From NCBI GenBank assembly GCA_016208685.1, contig JACQXM010000005.1:1-64000 (forward strand): a DNA stretch of 64,000 nucleotides, in the 5' to 3' direction. The DNA comes from Planctomycetota bacterium. Its GTDB lineage: Bacteria > Planctomycetota > Phycisphaerae > UBA1845. The notes below the pieces were generated by a model, which was not told the origin of the DNA, searched no databases, and was given only the letters and a program-made list of their open reading frames with translations. Shown one piece after another: positions 53,127 to 62,021 of this stretch. The position numbers and the translations under genes were made by a program. Numbering within the stretch: the stretch's first letter is position 1; each line of letters begins with the position of its first letter.

Positions 53127-55481
53127 CTAAGGCGTTGAGTTGAAAGCCAGTTGCACGTCCGCGAAATCCGCCAGGTCCACGTCGCCGTCACCGTCGGTGT
53201 CCACGCGCGTACAGATCGAAACGGCGGAGGACCCCGGCCCGTCAAAACAACGGCGGAAGCGGGAATGATCGGCCAGATTCACAACACCGTTGCCGTCGAT
53301 GTCCCCGATGACCTCACAGCCGTCGGGTACGCCGTTGTTGTTGTCGTCCGGCAAGGTACCCTGACCGACGTCAATCAGATCAAAGACGCCATTCTGGTCA
53401 CAGTCCGCGAACTGCTGTTCATAGGCGCCGATGTCGCAGTGTACGCTGCCGTCGTTGTCGCCGTCGGCTGGTCGGCCGTAGTTCCGCTGGTCATGGCCGG
53501 CACAGGTGGCGTCGTTCGCGGCGTCGATCGCAAGACTGCCAAAGAGCGGGCGATGCGTCAGGGACAAGCCTCCGTTGGCGGCGAGCGGGCCGAGCATGGG
53601 ATCGGTGTCGGGCAGGTCGGCAGGGTCGGTCAGTCCGCACGTTCCATCGCCGTCGAGGTTGCCGCCGCCGGAGGCCAAGGGGCCGACCAACACACAATCG
53701 CGGACCGTGTTTCCGGAGATGATGCTGTTTCGCAATTGCACCGATGCGCCTGAGGGGATCGTCGTGGTCAGCCCGTGCCCATTGTTGCCGAAGATCGTCA
53801 GGTTGGTCAGCGTGGTTCCCGGGCCGCTGACCAGGCCGCCGCCCTGATTTCCCAGGTTGCCGCTGATCGTGCAGTTGGTCATCGTCGTCGTCGGCCCGAC
53901 GATCACGACCGCCCCTCGTTGCAGGCCCGAGGTGTTTCCATGGAAGGCGCAGCGTTCGATCGTTGCCGATCCGCCGGCCATGTGCAGGGCGCCTCCCTGG
54001 TCGGCCTGGTTGCCGACGAAAGTGCAGTCGCGCAAGGTCAGCGGGCCGCTGCTGCCCAATCCGCCGCCTCGGTGGTTCAATCCTCCGATGATGTTCCCAC
54101 GAAAGACGGTGTCAGTGATGGTGGCGGCGCTGGCGGTAAACACGCCGATCCCGCTGGCGACCGCGCTTAGGGAGCGGTTGTCGCGGATGGTGCAACCGGA
54201 GATGGTCAGTTGAGCGGCGTCGTGATTGTTGAGGATCCCACCGCCGAAGTTCCCGCCGGTGTTCCCGGCGATCACGCTGTTGGTGATCGTCAACCGCCCG
54301 CCGGCCCGGTTCAGAATCGCCGGCGCCTCGCTGAAGGAGGCGCTCGGGCGGTTGTTGCGAATCGTGCTGTCGATGATCTGGGCGTTGGACTGTGAACCGA
54401 TGTTCAGGATTGCGCTTGCGGTATTGAACCCCACCACGTTATCGCGGATCACGCAGTTGCTCCGCACCGTCAGAGTGCCCTGGTTCCGTACGGCGGTACC
54501 GGCGGCGCCGACCCCCCGAACCATGGTGGTCTCCAGGGTCATCGTCGCGCCGGCCTCGTTGTTCATCCCGCCGTAGCTCCCCTGAATGGTGCTGCGTCGA
54601 ACGGTGAGATTCCCAGGCGGCCAGTTGTCCACGAAGCCGCCATCAAACAGGCAGTCTTCGATCACGACCGTCCCACCGGGAATGACGGCCCCGGCGGCGC
54701 CGCCATTGCTCAGCTCGTCGTCTGCCACCAGCGTCCGCCGCACGGTGAGCGTGCCGCGGTTGAGGATTCCGTCCGCCCCGTAAAGGCCGACGTTGGCGAC
54801 GAGCAACGAATCATCGAGATTGGCGGTGCCACTGGCCACATAGATGCCGCCGCCCGCCTGGGCGGTGCCGCTGTAACGATTGTAGCTGACGGTCGTATGG
54901 TTCAGAGTGAGCACCCCGCCGGAGGTGTAGATGCCGCCACCGCTGGTTGTCGCCTCGTTGCCCGTGATGGTGCAATCCGTCAGGGTTAGCCGCCCCAGGT
55001 TGTAGATACCGCCGCCGTTGGCGTCCCGGCCATTACGGATCGTCAGCCCGTAGATGTCCGCGGTGACGTTCCCCGCGACGTGGAAGATCCGTTCCGTGGC
55101 ATTGCCGTCGATCGTCGCACCGTTTCCGACGATGGTCACGTCGTTGTTCACGAGGTCGAGGTCGCCTCCGGAGCCCACCAGATCCTGGTCTGGAGTCAGC
55201 GGGTTCGGACGAGTCAGAACGTAGACGGCGCCGACCTGAAGGTAAATGGTGTCGGGGCCGGGGTTGCCGTTGGCTTCCATCACCGCAGCGCGGAGCGTGC
55301 AATCGCCGTTACCGGGGATCGTCTCGCACACTTCGTTGCCGGGATTCGCGTCGATCCCATCATCCGCCGTGCTTGTTACGACGAGTTCGAGCGGTCCGCC
55401 CGCCTCGACCGACGGAAAGGCCATCGCCAGAGCCAGGACTCCGGCCGCCAAAGGGCTCCGTTTTCGGGCGGAGATAGACAT
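53127..55481 (-). CDS. Secreted right-handed beta-helix protein with CSLREA-like start and EF-hand-type tail
   Basis: The 784-residue product has a signal peptide (RSPLAAGVLALAMAFPSVEA), then the CSLREA-type entry motif (NGDCTLRAAVMEANGNPGPD). A long run of parallel beta-helix repeats follows (residues ~85-600) of the form GGGIYN-x-GTLTVxxxTIxxN. Near the end is a DPADLPDTDPMLGPLAANGG segment of the choice-of-anchor-Q type. Two dockerin-like EF-hand repeats close it (GDIDGNGVVNLADHSRFRRC and DTDGDGDVDLADFADVQLAF), preceded by DDNNNGVPDGCEV. A surface or exported role such as adhesion or polysaccharide breakdown is likely, but unknown. Confidence 0.85.
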   Translation of the reverse strand: MSISARKRSPLAAGVLALAMAFPSVEAGGPLELVVTSTADDGIDANPGNEVCETIPGNGDCTLRAAVMEANGNPGPDTIYLQVGAVYVLTRPNPLTPDQDLVGSGGDLDLVNNDVTIVGNGATIDGNATERIFHVAGNVTADIYGLTIRNGRDANGGGIYNLGRLTLTDCTITGNEATTSGGGIYTSGGVLTLNHTTVSYNRYSGTAQAGGGIYVASGTANLDDSLLVANVGLYGADGILNRGTLTVRRTLVADDELSNGGAAGAVIPGGTVVIEDCLFDGGFVDNWPPGNLTVRRSTIQGSYGGMNNEAGATMTLETTMVRGVGAAGTAVRNQGTLTVRSNCVIRDNVVGFNTASAILNIGSQSNAQIIDSTIRNNRPSASFSEAPAILNRAGGRLTITNSVIAGNTGGNFGGGILNNHDAAQLTISGCTIRDNRSLSAVASGIGVFTASAATITDTVFRGNIIGGLNHRGGGLGSSGPLTLRDCTFVGNQADQGGALHMAGGSATIERCAFHGNTSGLQRGAVVIVGPTTTMTNCTISGNLGNQGGGLVSGPGTTLTNLTIFGNNGHGLTTTIPSGASVQLRNSIISGNTVRDCVLVGPLASGGGNLDGDGTCGLTDPADLPDTDPMLGPLAANGGLSLTHRPLFGSLAIDAANDATCAGHDQRNYGRPADGDNDGSVHCDIGAYEQQFADCDQNGVFDLIDVGQGTLPDDNNNGVPDGCEVIGDIDGNGVVNLADHSRFRRCFDGPGSSAVSICTRVDTDGDGDVDLADFADVQLAFNSTP

Positions 55482-55489
55482 GACCCTTC

Positions 55490-55518
55490 ATGTTAACGAC
55501 TCGACGATCGGATTGCAA
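55490..55518 (-). promoter_or_regulatory. Possible promoter of the beta-helix protein
   Basis: TTGCAA (55518-55513) and TAACAT (55495-55490) on the minus strand with a 17-bp spacer. The predicted transcript start falls only one to two bases before the ATG at 55481, which would give a leaderless mRNA, so this call is weak. Confidence 0.3.
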
Positions 55519-55830
55519 ACATCCGTTAGACGCCTTGGCAACGGTCCGGTGTTGCGCAAACGGCTCGGAGAATGACGACCGACGTCAATCGTGGTTGTCC
55601 GTTTGGCCCGAGAAAGTGCAGGTTAACCGCGTCGGTCCCCATCCGATAATAGCCGCCGTTCGGAGGCGTTCTGCGCATGCGGGCGGCAGCGCGGTACGGA
55701 ACTGGTGGCTCAGAACTCGTCGCCCGAGAAGCGGCAGCGTGGGCGCTCGGTGCCATGCCTCGGCCGCCCCTCGCCTCGCGGGGGCACGGCTGCTTCGATA
55801 TACTCGCCGCGAAACGAAGGAGGCTTCACC

Positions 55831-57420
55831 GTGCGGTATCCCGACTTGCAGGCGTTTCTTTCCGACCTCGAGGCGCGGGGACAACTGCGGCGCGTGGGCG
55901 TTGAAGTCGACCCCATCCTGGAGATCAGCGCTATTACCGATCGGGTGAGCAAGCTGCCGGCCGCCGGCGATGCTCCCCCACCGGCTACGGATCCGGTTCA
56001 CGGGCGACAGGGAGGCGTCGGGCTGCTCTTCGAGAAGGTTAAGGGATCGAACATCCCCGTCGCCATCAACGTGTTCGGCAGCTACGAGCGGATGCGCCTG
56101 GCGCTGGGCGTGGAGGATTTCGAAAGCCTCGCCGGGCGGGTTCAGGAGCTGGTCAAGCCGGAAGTGCCCACGACCCTGCTGGAGAAGATGAAGAAACTCC
56201 CGCAACTTGCCCGGCTGGCGGGTTACGGGCCGAAAGTCGGCAAGCGCGGCATCTGCCAGGAGGTGGTGCACACCGACGATGCGGACCTGCTGTCGCTGCC
56301 GGCGATCCAGTGTTGGCCGCACGATGGCGAGCCGGGGTACGGGGGCAAGCCGTCGGCACAGGATACGGACACCCAAAGCCGCGAAGGCACGGATGACGTT
56401 CGTGACCCCGGCGTGGGCACCGGCCGGTACTTCACCTTCGCGGGCATCTACACCAGAGACCCCGAGACGAATGACCGAAACGTAGGCATGTACCGCGTCC
56501 AGGTGTACGGGCCGAAACTGGCGGCCATGCACTGGCACATGCACCACGATGGCGCGCGGCACTTCCGCAAGTACAAGGCGCGCGGCGAGCGTATGCCGCT
56601 GGCCATCGTGCTGGGCGGCGAGCCGGTGCTGGCGTACGCGGCAACGTGTCCGCTTCCCCCCGACGTAAGCGAGCTGCTCTTCGCCGGGTTTCTGAACGAC
56701 GGCGGCATCGAGCTGGTGCCCTGTAAGACGATTCCGCTGGAGGTGCCCGCCAACGCGGAAACCGTCATTGAGGGCTGGATCGACCCCGAACGTACGCTCG
56801 TCGAAGGCCCGTTCGGGGATCACACGGGTTTCTATTCACTGGCCGACCGCTACCCGCGCTTCGACGTGACGGCGATTACGCATCGCCGCAACCCCGTGTT
56901 TCCGGCGACCATCGTGGGCAAGCCGCCGCAGGAGGATTACTACCTGGGCAAGGCGACGGAGCGGATCTTCCTGCCCCTGCTCCGGATGTTGATCCCCTCC
57001 ATCATCGACTATCACCTGCCGATGTTCGGGGCGTTCCACAACTGCGTGTTTGTGACGATCCGCAAGGAGTATCCTCTGCACGCCCGGGCGGTGATGAGCA
57101 GCATCTGGGGCGCGGGACAGATGATGTTCGCCAAGATGATCGTGGTGGTCGACGAACATGTGAACGTTCACGATGAGCAAGAGGTGCTGTTCTACATGGG
57201 GGCCAACGTCGATTGGCGGCGCGACACGATGATCGTGGACGGTCCGTGCGACATCCTGGACCACTCCACGCCCTACTACGGCGCCGGCGCCAAGATCGGC
57301 ATCGACGCGACGCGCAAAATAGCCGGCGAGGGCGTGGTGCGGGAGTGGCCGGAGGAGCTGGAGATGGGCGAGGTAGTGCGTGAGCTCGTAGAGCGGAAGT
57401 GGCGGGAGTACGGGATCTGA
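55831..57420 (+). CDS. UbiD-family decarboxylase
   Basis: A prenylated-FMN-dependent decarboxylase family that includes the ubiquinone and menaquinone precursor enzymes. From GTG 55831, with a good ribosome site (AAGGAGG, 55817-55823), the product has 529 residues. Family features are FEKVKGSNIPVAINVFGSYE, the R-E...E region in the second half (EGPFGDHTGFYSLADRYPRF and TIVGKPPQEDYYLGKATERI), and IVVVDEHVNVHDEQEVLFYM. The first 42 codons of the longer frame (from 55705) are not homologous. No ubiX gene is in the window. Its physiological substrate is unknown. Confidence 0.9.
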   Translation: MRYPDLQAFLSDLEARGQLRRVGVEVDPILEISAITDRVSKLPAAGDAPPPATDPVHGRQGGVGLLFEKVKGSNIPVAINVFGSYERMRLALGVEDFESLAGRVQELVKPEVPTTLLEKMKKLPQLARLAGYGPKVGKRGICQEVVHTDDADLLSLPAIQCWPHDGEPGYGGKPSAQDTDTQSREGTDDVRDPGVGTGRYFTFAGIYTRDPETNDRNVGMYRVQVYGPKLAAMHWHMHHDGARHFRKYKARGERMPLAIVLGGEPVLAYAATCPLPPDVSELLFAGFLNDGGIELVPCKTIPLEVPANAETVIEGWIDPERTLVEGPFGDHTGFYSLADRYPRFDVTAITHRRNPVFPATIVGKPPQEDYYLGKATERIFLPLLRMLIPSIIDYHLPMFGAFHNCVFVTIRKEYPLHARAVMSSIWGAGQMMFAKMIVVVDEHVNVHDEQEVLFYMGANVDWRRDTMIVDGPCDILDHSTPYYGAGAKIGIDATRKIAGEGVVREWPEELEMGEVVRELVERKWREYGI

Positions 57421-57464
57421 CGGCCCGCCTGCGAACCTATGGCAACCTCGTCAAGCTCTGACAC

Positions 57465-57893
57465 TCAACGCGACCGCTTGCGTCGCGCCGACGGACGGCC
57501 TGGCGTCCGACGGATCCGCAAGCGAACCCAATCGACCAAGCCCGGCTCGTCGAGCGCGCTGCTGGCCAGTGCAACTAGCGCCGCGTGTTTGGCGTGCTGG
57601 GATGCGTCCAACTCGTCGCCATTGATGGCCAGGAACGTTCGCATGACGACCAACCCGGTGCGCTTGTTGCCGTCAAGGAAGGGGTGGTTCCTCACGATCC
57701 CGAACGCATAGGCGGCAGCGACAGCCGCGAGGTCCGGCTTGGGATCGGCGTACGCCCAGAGGTTCCGCGGGCGCGCCAGCGCCGAGTCGAGCAGTCCGGC
57801 ATCGCGGATTATGGCCTCACCCCCATGCTCCGCGATCTGCCGCAAGTGAATGGCCCGGACGACGTCCGGCCTGACCCATGCCGGCTCGCGCAC
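57465..57893 (-). CDS. doc: Doc-type toxin (Fic/Doc family)
   Basis: A 142-residue Fic/Doc protein with the motif HPFLDGNKRTG (His70-Gly80), the HxFx(D/N)GNKR core of the Doc toxins that modify elongation factor Tu or other targets by phosphorylation or AMPylation. The start residues MREPAWVRPDVVRAIHLRQI and GGEAIIRDAGLLDSALARPR match Doc. The last ~25 residues are strongly basic. It follows the AbrB-type antitoxin gene by 6 bp, and the pair forms a complete toxin-antitoxin module. It probably shares the promoter at 58153. Confidence 0.9.
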   Translation of the reverse strand: MREPAWVRPDVVRAIHLRQIAEHGGEAIIRDAGLLDSALARPRNLWAYADPKPDLAAVAAAYAFGIVRNHPFLDGNKRTGLVVMRTFLAINGDELDASQHAKHAALVALASSALDEPGLVDWVRLRIRRTPGRPSARRKRSR

Positions 57894-57899
57894 GGGCAG

Positions 57900-58124
57900 C
57901 TACTCCGCGAGCCGACGCAGGGCGTTTCGATCCTCGCGCATGATCCGCTCCGCACTTTCCATCTGGCGGCCGAACTCGGGATCGTAGGGTGTGAGCTCGA
58001 CCCCGTTCGGTGTTTCGAGGATGTACAACGAGTCGCCCTTTCCGACGCGAAGGCGGTCGAGAATCTCCTTGGGCAGGACGACCCCTGCGGAGTTCCCGAC
58101 AGTCGTGATCCTCAATGTCCGCAT
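57900..58124 (-). CDS. AbrB/MazE-type antitoxin
   Basis: The 74-residue product starts MRTLRITTVGNSAGVVLPKE, the swapped-hairpin AbrB/SpoVT DNA-binding fold of antitoxins, followed by a C-terminal part (residues ~48-74) that could bind the toxin. The ATG at 58124 lies 29 bp downstream of the -10 (58153) and is preferred to the longer frame that reaches 58385. It lies 6 bp upstream of the doc toxin, as expected for the antitoxin-first order. It probably binds its own promoter region, which carries two 12-bp direct repeats. Confidence 0.88.
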   Translation of the reverse strand: MRTLRITTVGNSAGVVLPKEILDRLRVGKGDSLYILETPNGVELTPYDPEFGRQMESAERIMREDRNALRRLAE

Positions 58125-58150
58125 CACGGCAGCTCCAGCTTTCGATGAAC

Positions 58151-58174
58151 CGATTATAACATCGGTTATAACGT
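58151..58174. repeat. Two 12-bp direct repeats, probable antitoxin operator
   Basis: CGATTATAACAT (58151-58162) is followed directly by CGGTTATAACGT (58163-58174), identical in 10 of 12 positions. They overlap the spacer and -10 of the module's promoter, the place where an autoregulating antitoxin would bind. Confidence 0.65.
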
Positions 58175-58181
58175 GGGTCCA
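58153..58181 (-). promoter_or_regulatory. Promoter of the antitoxin-toxin operon
   Basis: On the minus strand a perfect TATAAT (58158-58153) follows TGGACC (58181-58176) after a 17-bp spacer. The expected start is about 22 bp before the antitoxin ATG. The spacer and -10 hold the repeats described separately. Confidence 0.65.
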
Positions 58182-58381
58182 CCCTTGACTTGCGCCGCCC
58201 GACCTGCGTTTGATCACTGGCCATGCCTGTAGCGGGCCGGCGGCGTGGGGCGGGCCACTCCGGGCCTGGGCGATCGGCGGCACGACTGCGAATCCGCGGC
58301 GGGCGCGCCGCCACGGGACGCGCGGCGGGAAACGACTCCCGGTGGGTCCGGGAGTTTCGGCAGCGGGCGAGGCGTCGCGCG

Positions 58382-58639
58382 TCACCTCGCCGACCCCATT
58401 CCCCGGCCGTCTTGACGCTGCTCAACGTGGTGCGCAACGCCGGTCGCCTTCGTTCCGGCCGCCGCCTTCAGCACGCACAGCACCTGTGCCACGAGCATGT
58501 CGCGGTTGAAGCCCTCTTCGGCCAGTCGTCGCGCCCGTGACGCCATCGACGCGCGGTTCGCCGGCTGGGCGGCCAGGACAAGCACCTCCACCGTCCGGAG
58601 CAGCTTCCCATCGCCGCGGCGGCGGAGCGCGATGCTACG
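58382..58639 (-). pseudogene. Decayed glycosyltransferase (GT4) C-terminal fragment
   Basis: The frame open from 58639 down to the stop at 58382 reads GDGKLLRTVEVLVLAAQPAN, then RASMASRARRLAEEGFNRDM, then LVAQVLCVLKAAA. The last half matches the C-terminal end of GT4 glycosyltransferases, including the one at 37240 (RAAMGVRARALATERFSRDL; LAAQVLQVLEGS). The body of the enzyme is missing: a TGA lies at 58642-58640, and no glycosyltransferase sequence continues beyond. A remnant of an old copy is the likely explanation. Confidence 0.6.
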
Positions 58640-58642
58640 TCA

Positions 58643-58938
58643 GTTCGCGGGCCCGGCGTCTGGTGGCTCCAGCGCGGACATCGGCTGGCGCGATCGTACG
58701 CGGGAGGTCGCTGCTCCGCGCCACCGACAGATCCGGCAAGGTGGAGTACTCCGCGACTGGGCTATGAAAGGCCGGCGCGGCGCGTACACTTTCCCGCTGA
58801 CACGGCGCGGGCGGCGGGCAGGGCCGTCGTCGGCGCCGGCAACCCGTGCGTCGCGAGGTCCGCGCCGGCGATCCTGCCCAGAGGCTCGCCGGAACGTGGT
58901 GCGGCGCGCGGACCGGCACCCGCAAAGGAACGATCCCC
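58643..58938. other. Intergenic stretch before the tryptophanase gene
   Basis: Nearly 300 bp with no coding frame of note. TACACT (around 58787-58792) could be a -10 for the downstream gene, but no partner -35 is convincing. AAAGGA just before 58939 is a usable ribosome site. Confidence 0.4.
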
Positions 58939-60321
58939 ATGAAGACCATCATTGAGCCCTTCCGCATCAAGTGCGTGGAACCCATCCGCATGACGACCGC
59001 GGCGCAGCGCGAGCGCATCCTCCGCGAGGCCGGCTTCAACGTCTTTCTCATCCGCGCCGACGACGTCATCATCGACCTGCTCACCGACAGCGGCACGGGG
59101 GCGATGTCGTCGGAGCAGTGGGCGGGCATCATGCGCGGTGATGAATCCTACGCCGGGGCGCGTAGCTTCTATCACTTCCAGGATCGCATCCAGGAGCTCA
59201 CCGGGTTCGCGCACGTGCTCCCCACGCACCAGGGCCGGGCCAGCGAGCGAATCCTCTTCGAACTCGTCGGAGGCCCCGACAAGGTGGTCCCCAACAACGC
59301 CCATTTCGACACCACGCGCGCCAACGCCGAGCATTCCGGGGCGACGGCCGTGGACCTGCCCATCCCCGAGGCCGGCGATCCGCAGAACCAGCATCCCTTC
59401 AAGGGCAACATGGATGTCGCGGCGCTGGAGCGGCTCATCGCGGAGGTGGGTGCGAAGCGCATCCCCCTGGTGATGGTCACGGTCACCAACAACAGCGGCG
59501 GCGGTCAGCCGGTGAGTCTGGCGAACCTTCGCGCCGTACGCGAGGTGTGTGATCGCCACGAGCTGCCGCTCTTTCTGGATGCCTGCCGCTTCGCGGAGAA
59601 CGCCTTTCTCATCAAGCGTCGGGAACCGGGCATGGCGGACAAGGACGTCCGCGAGATTGTCCGTGAGATGTTCGCCCTGGCGGATGGCGCGACGATCAGC
59701 GCTAAGAAGGACGGGCTGGTGAACATCGGGGGCCTGCTGCTCCTGCGCGACGAAGAACTGCTGCATCGCGCCAGTAATCTGCTCATCCTCACCGAAGGCT
59801 TCGTCACATACGGCGGACTGGCGGGTCGTGACCTGGAGGCGATGGCGCAGGGGTTCGAGGAAGTGGTGCATGAGGACTACCTCGCGTACCGCATCCGCAG
59901 CGTTGAGTACCTGGGCGAGAAGCTCACCGCCATCGGCGTTCCCATCGTGCAGCCGCCGGGCGGGCACGCCATTTACATCGACGCCGCCGCTTTCTGCCGG
60001 CACATTCCCGTGGAGCGCTTCCCCGGTCAGGCGCTGGTGTGCGGGCTTTACCGCAGCGCCGGGATCCGCGCCGTCGAGATCGGCTCGGTTATGTTCGGCG
60101 GCAAGAGCACTGCGTCGCCGGCGGGGGCACCGCCGAAACGGGCGCGCCTGGAGCTGGTCCGCCTGGCGATACCGCGGCGCGTCTACACCCAGAGCCACAT
60201 CGACTACTGCATCGAAGCCATCGCCGAGGTCTACCAACGGCGCGATGGCTTGCGCGGACTGCGCATGACCTACGAGCCCCCCGTGCTTCGGCACTTCACC
60301 GCGCGTTTCGAGGAAGTCTGA
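58939..60321 (+). CDS. tnaA: Tryptophanase (tryptophan indole-lyase)
   Basis: PLP-dependent cleavage of L-tryptophan to indole, pyruvate and ammonia. The 460-residue product from ATG 58939 has EPFRIKCVEPIRMTTAAQRE, IDLLTDSGTGAMS, FYHFQDRIQELTGF, THQGRASERI, and the PLP lysine region ISAKKDGLVNIGGLLLL (Lys257). To separate it from tyrosine phenol-lyase: AGIRAVEIGS and YEPPVLRHFTARF have the tryptophanase residues (the phenol-lyase has Arg in place of the Ile and Phe in place of the His). It is followed by an MFS transporter on the same strand. Confidence 0.88.
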   Translation: MKTIIEPFRIKCVEPIRMTTAAQRERILREAGFNVFLIRADDVIIDLLTDSGTGAMSSEQWAGIMRGDESYAGARSFYHFQDRIQELTGFAHVLPTHQGRASERILFELVGGPDKVVPNNAHFDTTRANAEHSGATAVDLPIPEAGDPQNQHPFKGNMDVAALERLIAEVGAKRIPLVMVTVTNNSGGGQPVSLANLRAVREVCDRHELPLFLDACRFAENAFLIKRREPGMADKDVREIVREMFALADGATISAKKDGLVNIGGLLLLRDEELLHRASNLLILTEGFVTYGGLAGRDLEAMAQGFEEVVHEDYLAYRIRSVEYLGEKLTAIGVPIVQPPGGHAIYIDAAAFCRHIPVERFPGQALVCGLYRSAGIRAVEIGSVMFGGKSTASPAGAPPKRARLELVRLAIPRRVYTQSHIDYCIEAIAEVYQRRDGLRGLRMTYEPPVLRHFTARFEEV

Positions 60322-60491
60322 CGCCGTCGCCCGCGGGCCATGGCGATGCGAATGCGCCGCCACGCCGCGGGCCACGAACACCCGGCCTCATCGCCTTTGG
60401 TGGTGGCCGCAGCGGCCGAGTTGCGGCCCGACACGCCGGCGGATCGTGTGGCCGGCGCGCCGCGTGGCGAGTACAGTGCGCCGTGCAGGCG

Positions 60492-61784
60492 ATGGGAGGC
60501 GGCGGGCGGGTGGATGGCGAGCAGGCAGGTCGGCAGGCGCTTCGCAGGTTACTGCTGGCCCACTCGATGGCGGTAGTGCTCATCCAGTCGGTCTGGTTCG
60601 CGGTCTCCACCATGATGGCGGTGCTGGCGCGCAAGCGCTTCGGCGCCGGCGACTGGGAGACGATGGCGGTCACGGCCGCCGTTCCCACGCTCATGATCTT
60701 CTCCGTGTTCTGGGACGCGGTGCTGCGCCGCGTCGGGGTGCGGCGCTTCCTGGCAATCAACTGGGCCTGCACCACGCTGCCGCTCGCCGTGGCGGCGCTT
60801 TCCACCGGGTTCTGGTTTCTGCTCGGGTGCCACGTGATGGCAGCGATCGGGGCCGCGGGATGGTCGCCGGTGTCGGGCGACCTGCTCAAGCGGTTCTACG
60901 GCGACCGCGTGCGGGGACGCGCCTTCGGCGTGATCAACACTGCCATCTTCCTGGGCATGACGCTGGTGAGCTACGTGGTGGGCCGGTCCCTGGACCACGA
61001 CGACGACGTGTTCCGCGTCTATCTGCCCGCGGCCACCGCGGCGTACGGCCTGGGGGTCGTGCTGTTGCGGCGGCTGGTGGCGGTGATGGACAGACAGACG
61101 AATGTGTCGGCGGCGCCGCCCGAGCTGCGGCCCGTGCGCCTGCGCTCGTTGTTTGCGCCGATCGTACACCTGCGCAGCGTGCTGCGCGAGGACCGCCGGT
61201 TTTATCGCTACGAAGCGGCGTTCATGACCTACGGGATGGGTTGGATGATCTGTAACGCCCTGCTCCCGGTGCTGGCGACGGATCGACTTCGCATGACTTA
61301 CACCCAGTTCGCGGCCGCCACGCAAGTTGCGTATCCGCTGGGACTACTGCTGATGACGTTTCCCATGGGCTGGGTACTGGACCGCATCGGGCCCACACGT
61401 ACGTCCGCCCTGTCGTTTGCGTGTCTGGCGCTTTACCCCCTGGGGCTGCTGGCGGCGGATCGCGTGGCCACCGTGGCCGCGGTGACCGTGTTATACGGAA
61501 TCGCCATGGCCGGCGTGCACATGGGGTGGATGCTCGGGCCGGTGGCGCTGGCGCCGTCGCCCGATCGCGTGGCGCATTACGTCGCGATCCACGCTTCGCT
61601 GGTAGGCTTACGCGGTATCCTGGCCCAGGGGTTGGGGATGTTCATCTACCGCATGACCGGCAGCTTCACCTGGCCATTCCTGATTGCTGCAGCGGCGATC
61701 CTCTGGGCGTCGCTCCAGATGTGGCGCTTGCATGAACTGACGCGCGCCGCCCGGCCGGGTTTCGAAGCGCCGGATGCCGCGTAG
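60492..61784 (+). CDS. MFS transporter
   Basis: The 430-residue product has about eleven to twelve hydrophobic segments in the two-halves arrangement of the major facilitator superfamily (first half from HSMAVVLIQSVWFAVSTMMA to AYGLGVVLLRRLVAVM; second half from YEAAFMTYGMGWMICNALLP to FTWPFLIAAAAILWASLQMW), with a basic cytoplasmic loop between them. A short RVGVRRF segment resembles the loop 2-3 motif. The substrate is not evident. GTG 60483 is a possible start. It follows tryptophanase by 170 bp and may move an amino acid or indole, but this is only context. Confidence 0.8.
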   Translation: MGGGGRVDGEQAGRQALRRLLLAHSMAVVLIQSVWFAVSTMMAVLARKRFGAGDWETMAVTAAVPTLMIFSVFWDAVLRRVGVRRFLAINWACTTLPLAVAALSTGFWFLLGCHVMAAIGAAGWSPVSGDLLKRFYGDRVRGRAFGVINTAIFLGMTLVSYVVGRSLDHDDDVFRVYLPAATAAYGLGVVLLRRLVAVMDRQTNVSAAPPELRPVRLRSLFAPIVHLRSVLREDRRFYRYEAAFMTYGMGWMICNALLPVLATDRLRMTYTQFAAATQVAYPLGLLLMTFPMGWVLDRIGPTRTSALSFACLALYPLGLLAADRVATVAAVTVLYGIAMAGVHMGWMLGPVALAPSPDRVAHYVAIHASLVGLRGILAQGLGMFIYRMTGSFTWPFLIAAAAILWASLQMWRLHELTRAARPGFEAPDAA

Positions 61785-62021
61785 CGGCACATGGGGCGAG
61801 ATGCCGCGGCGTGTTCGGGACTCCGAGCCCGCATGAGGCGTTCGCGGTCGCAGGACCGTTCGATTCGGTTCGGGGGTTCCCGTGGAACGGAGGCGGAAGC
61901 GAGCCTGCCGACAGCCCGCCAGGCCTACTACCGGAGCTGGGCGTCTCCGGTGTGGCCCGTCGAGGTGACGCCGGTAGTCGCGCCGTCGCAAGCTGGCGCA
62001 ACAGCGCCTTGCGCAGGTGCG

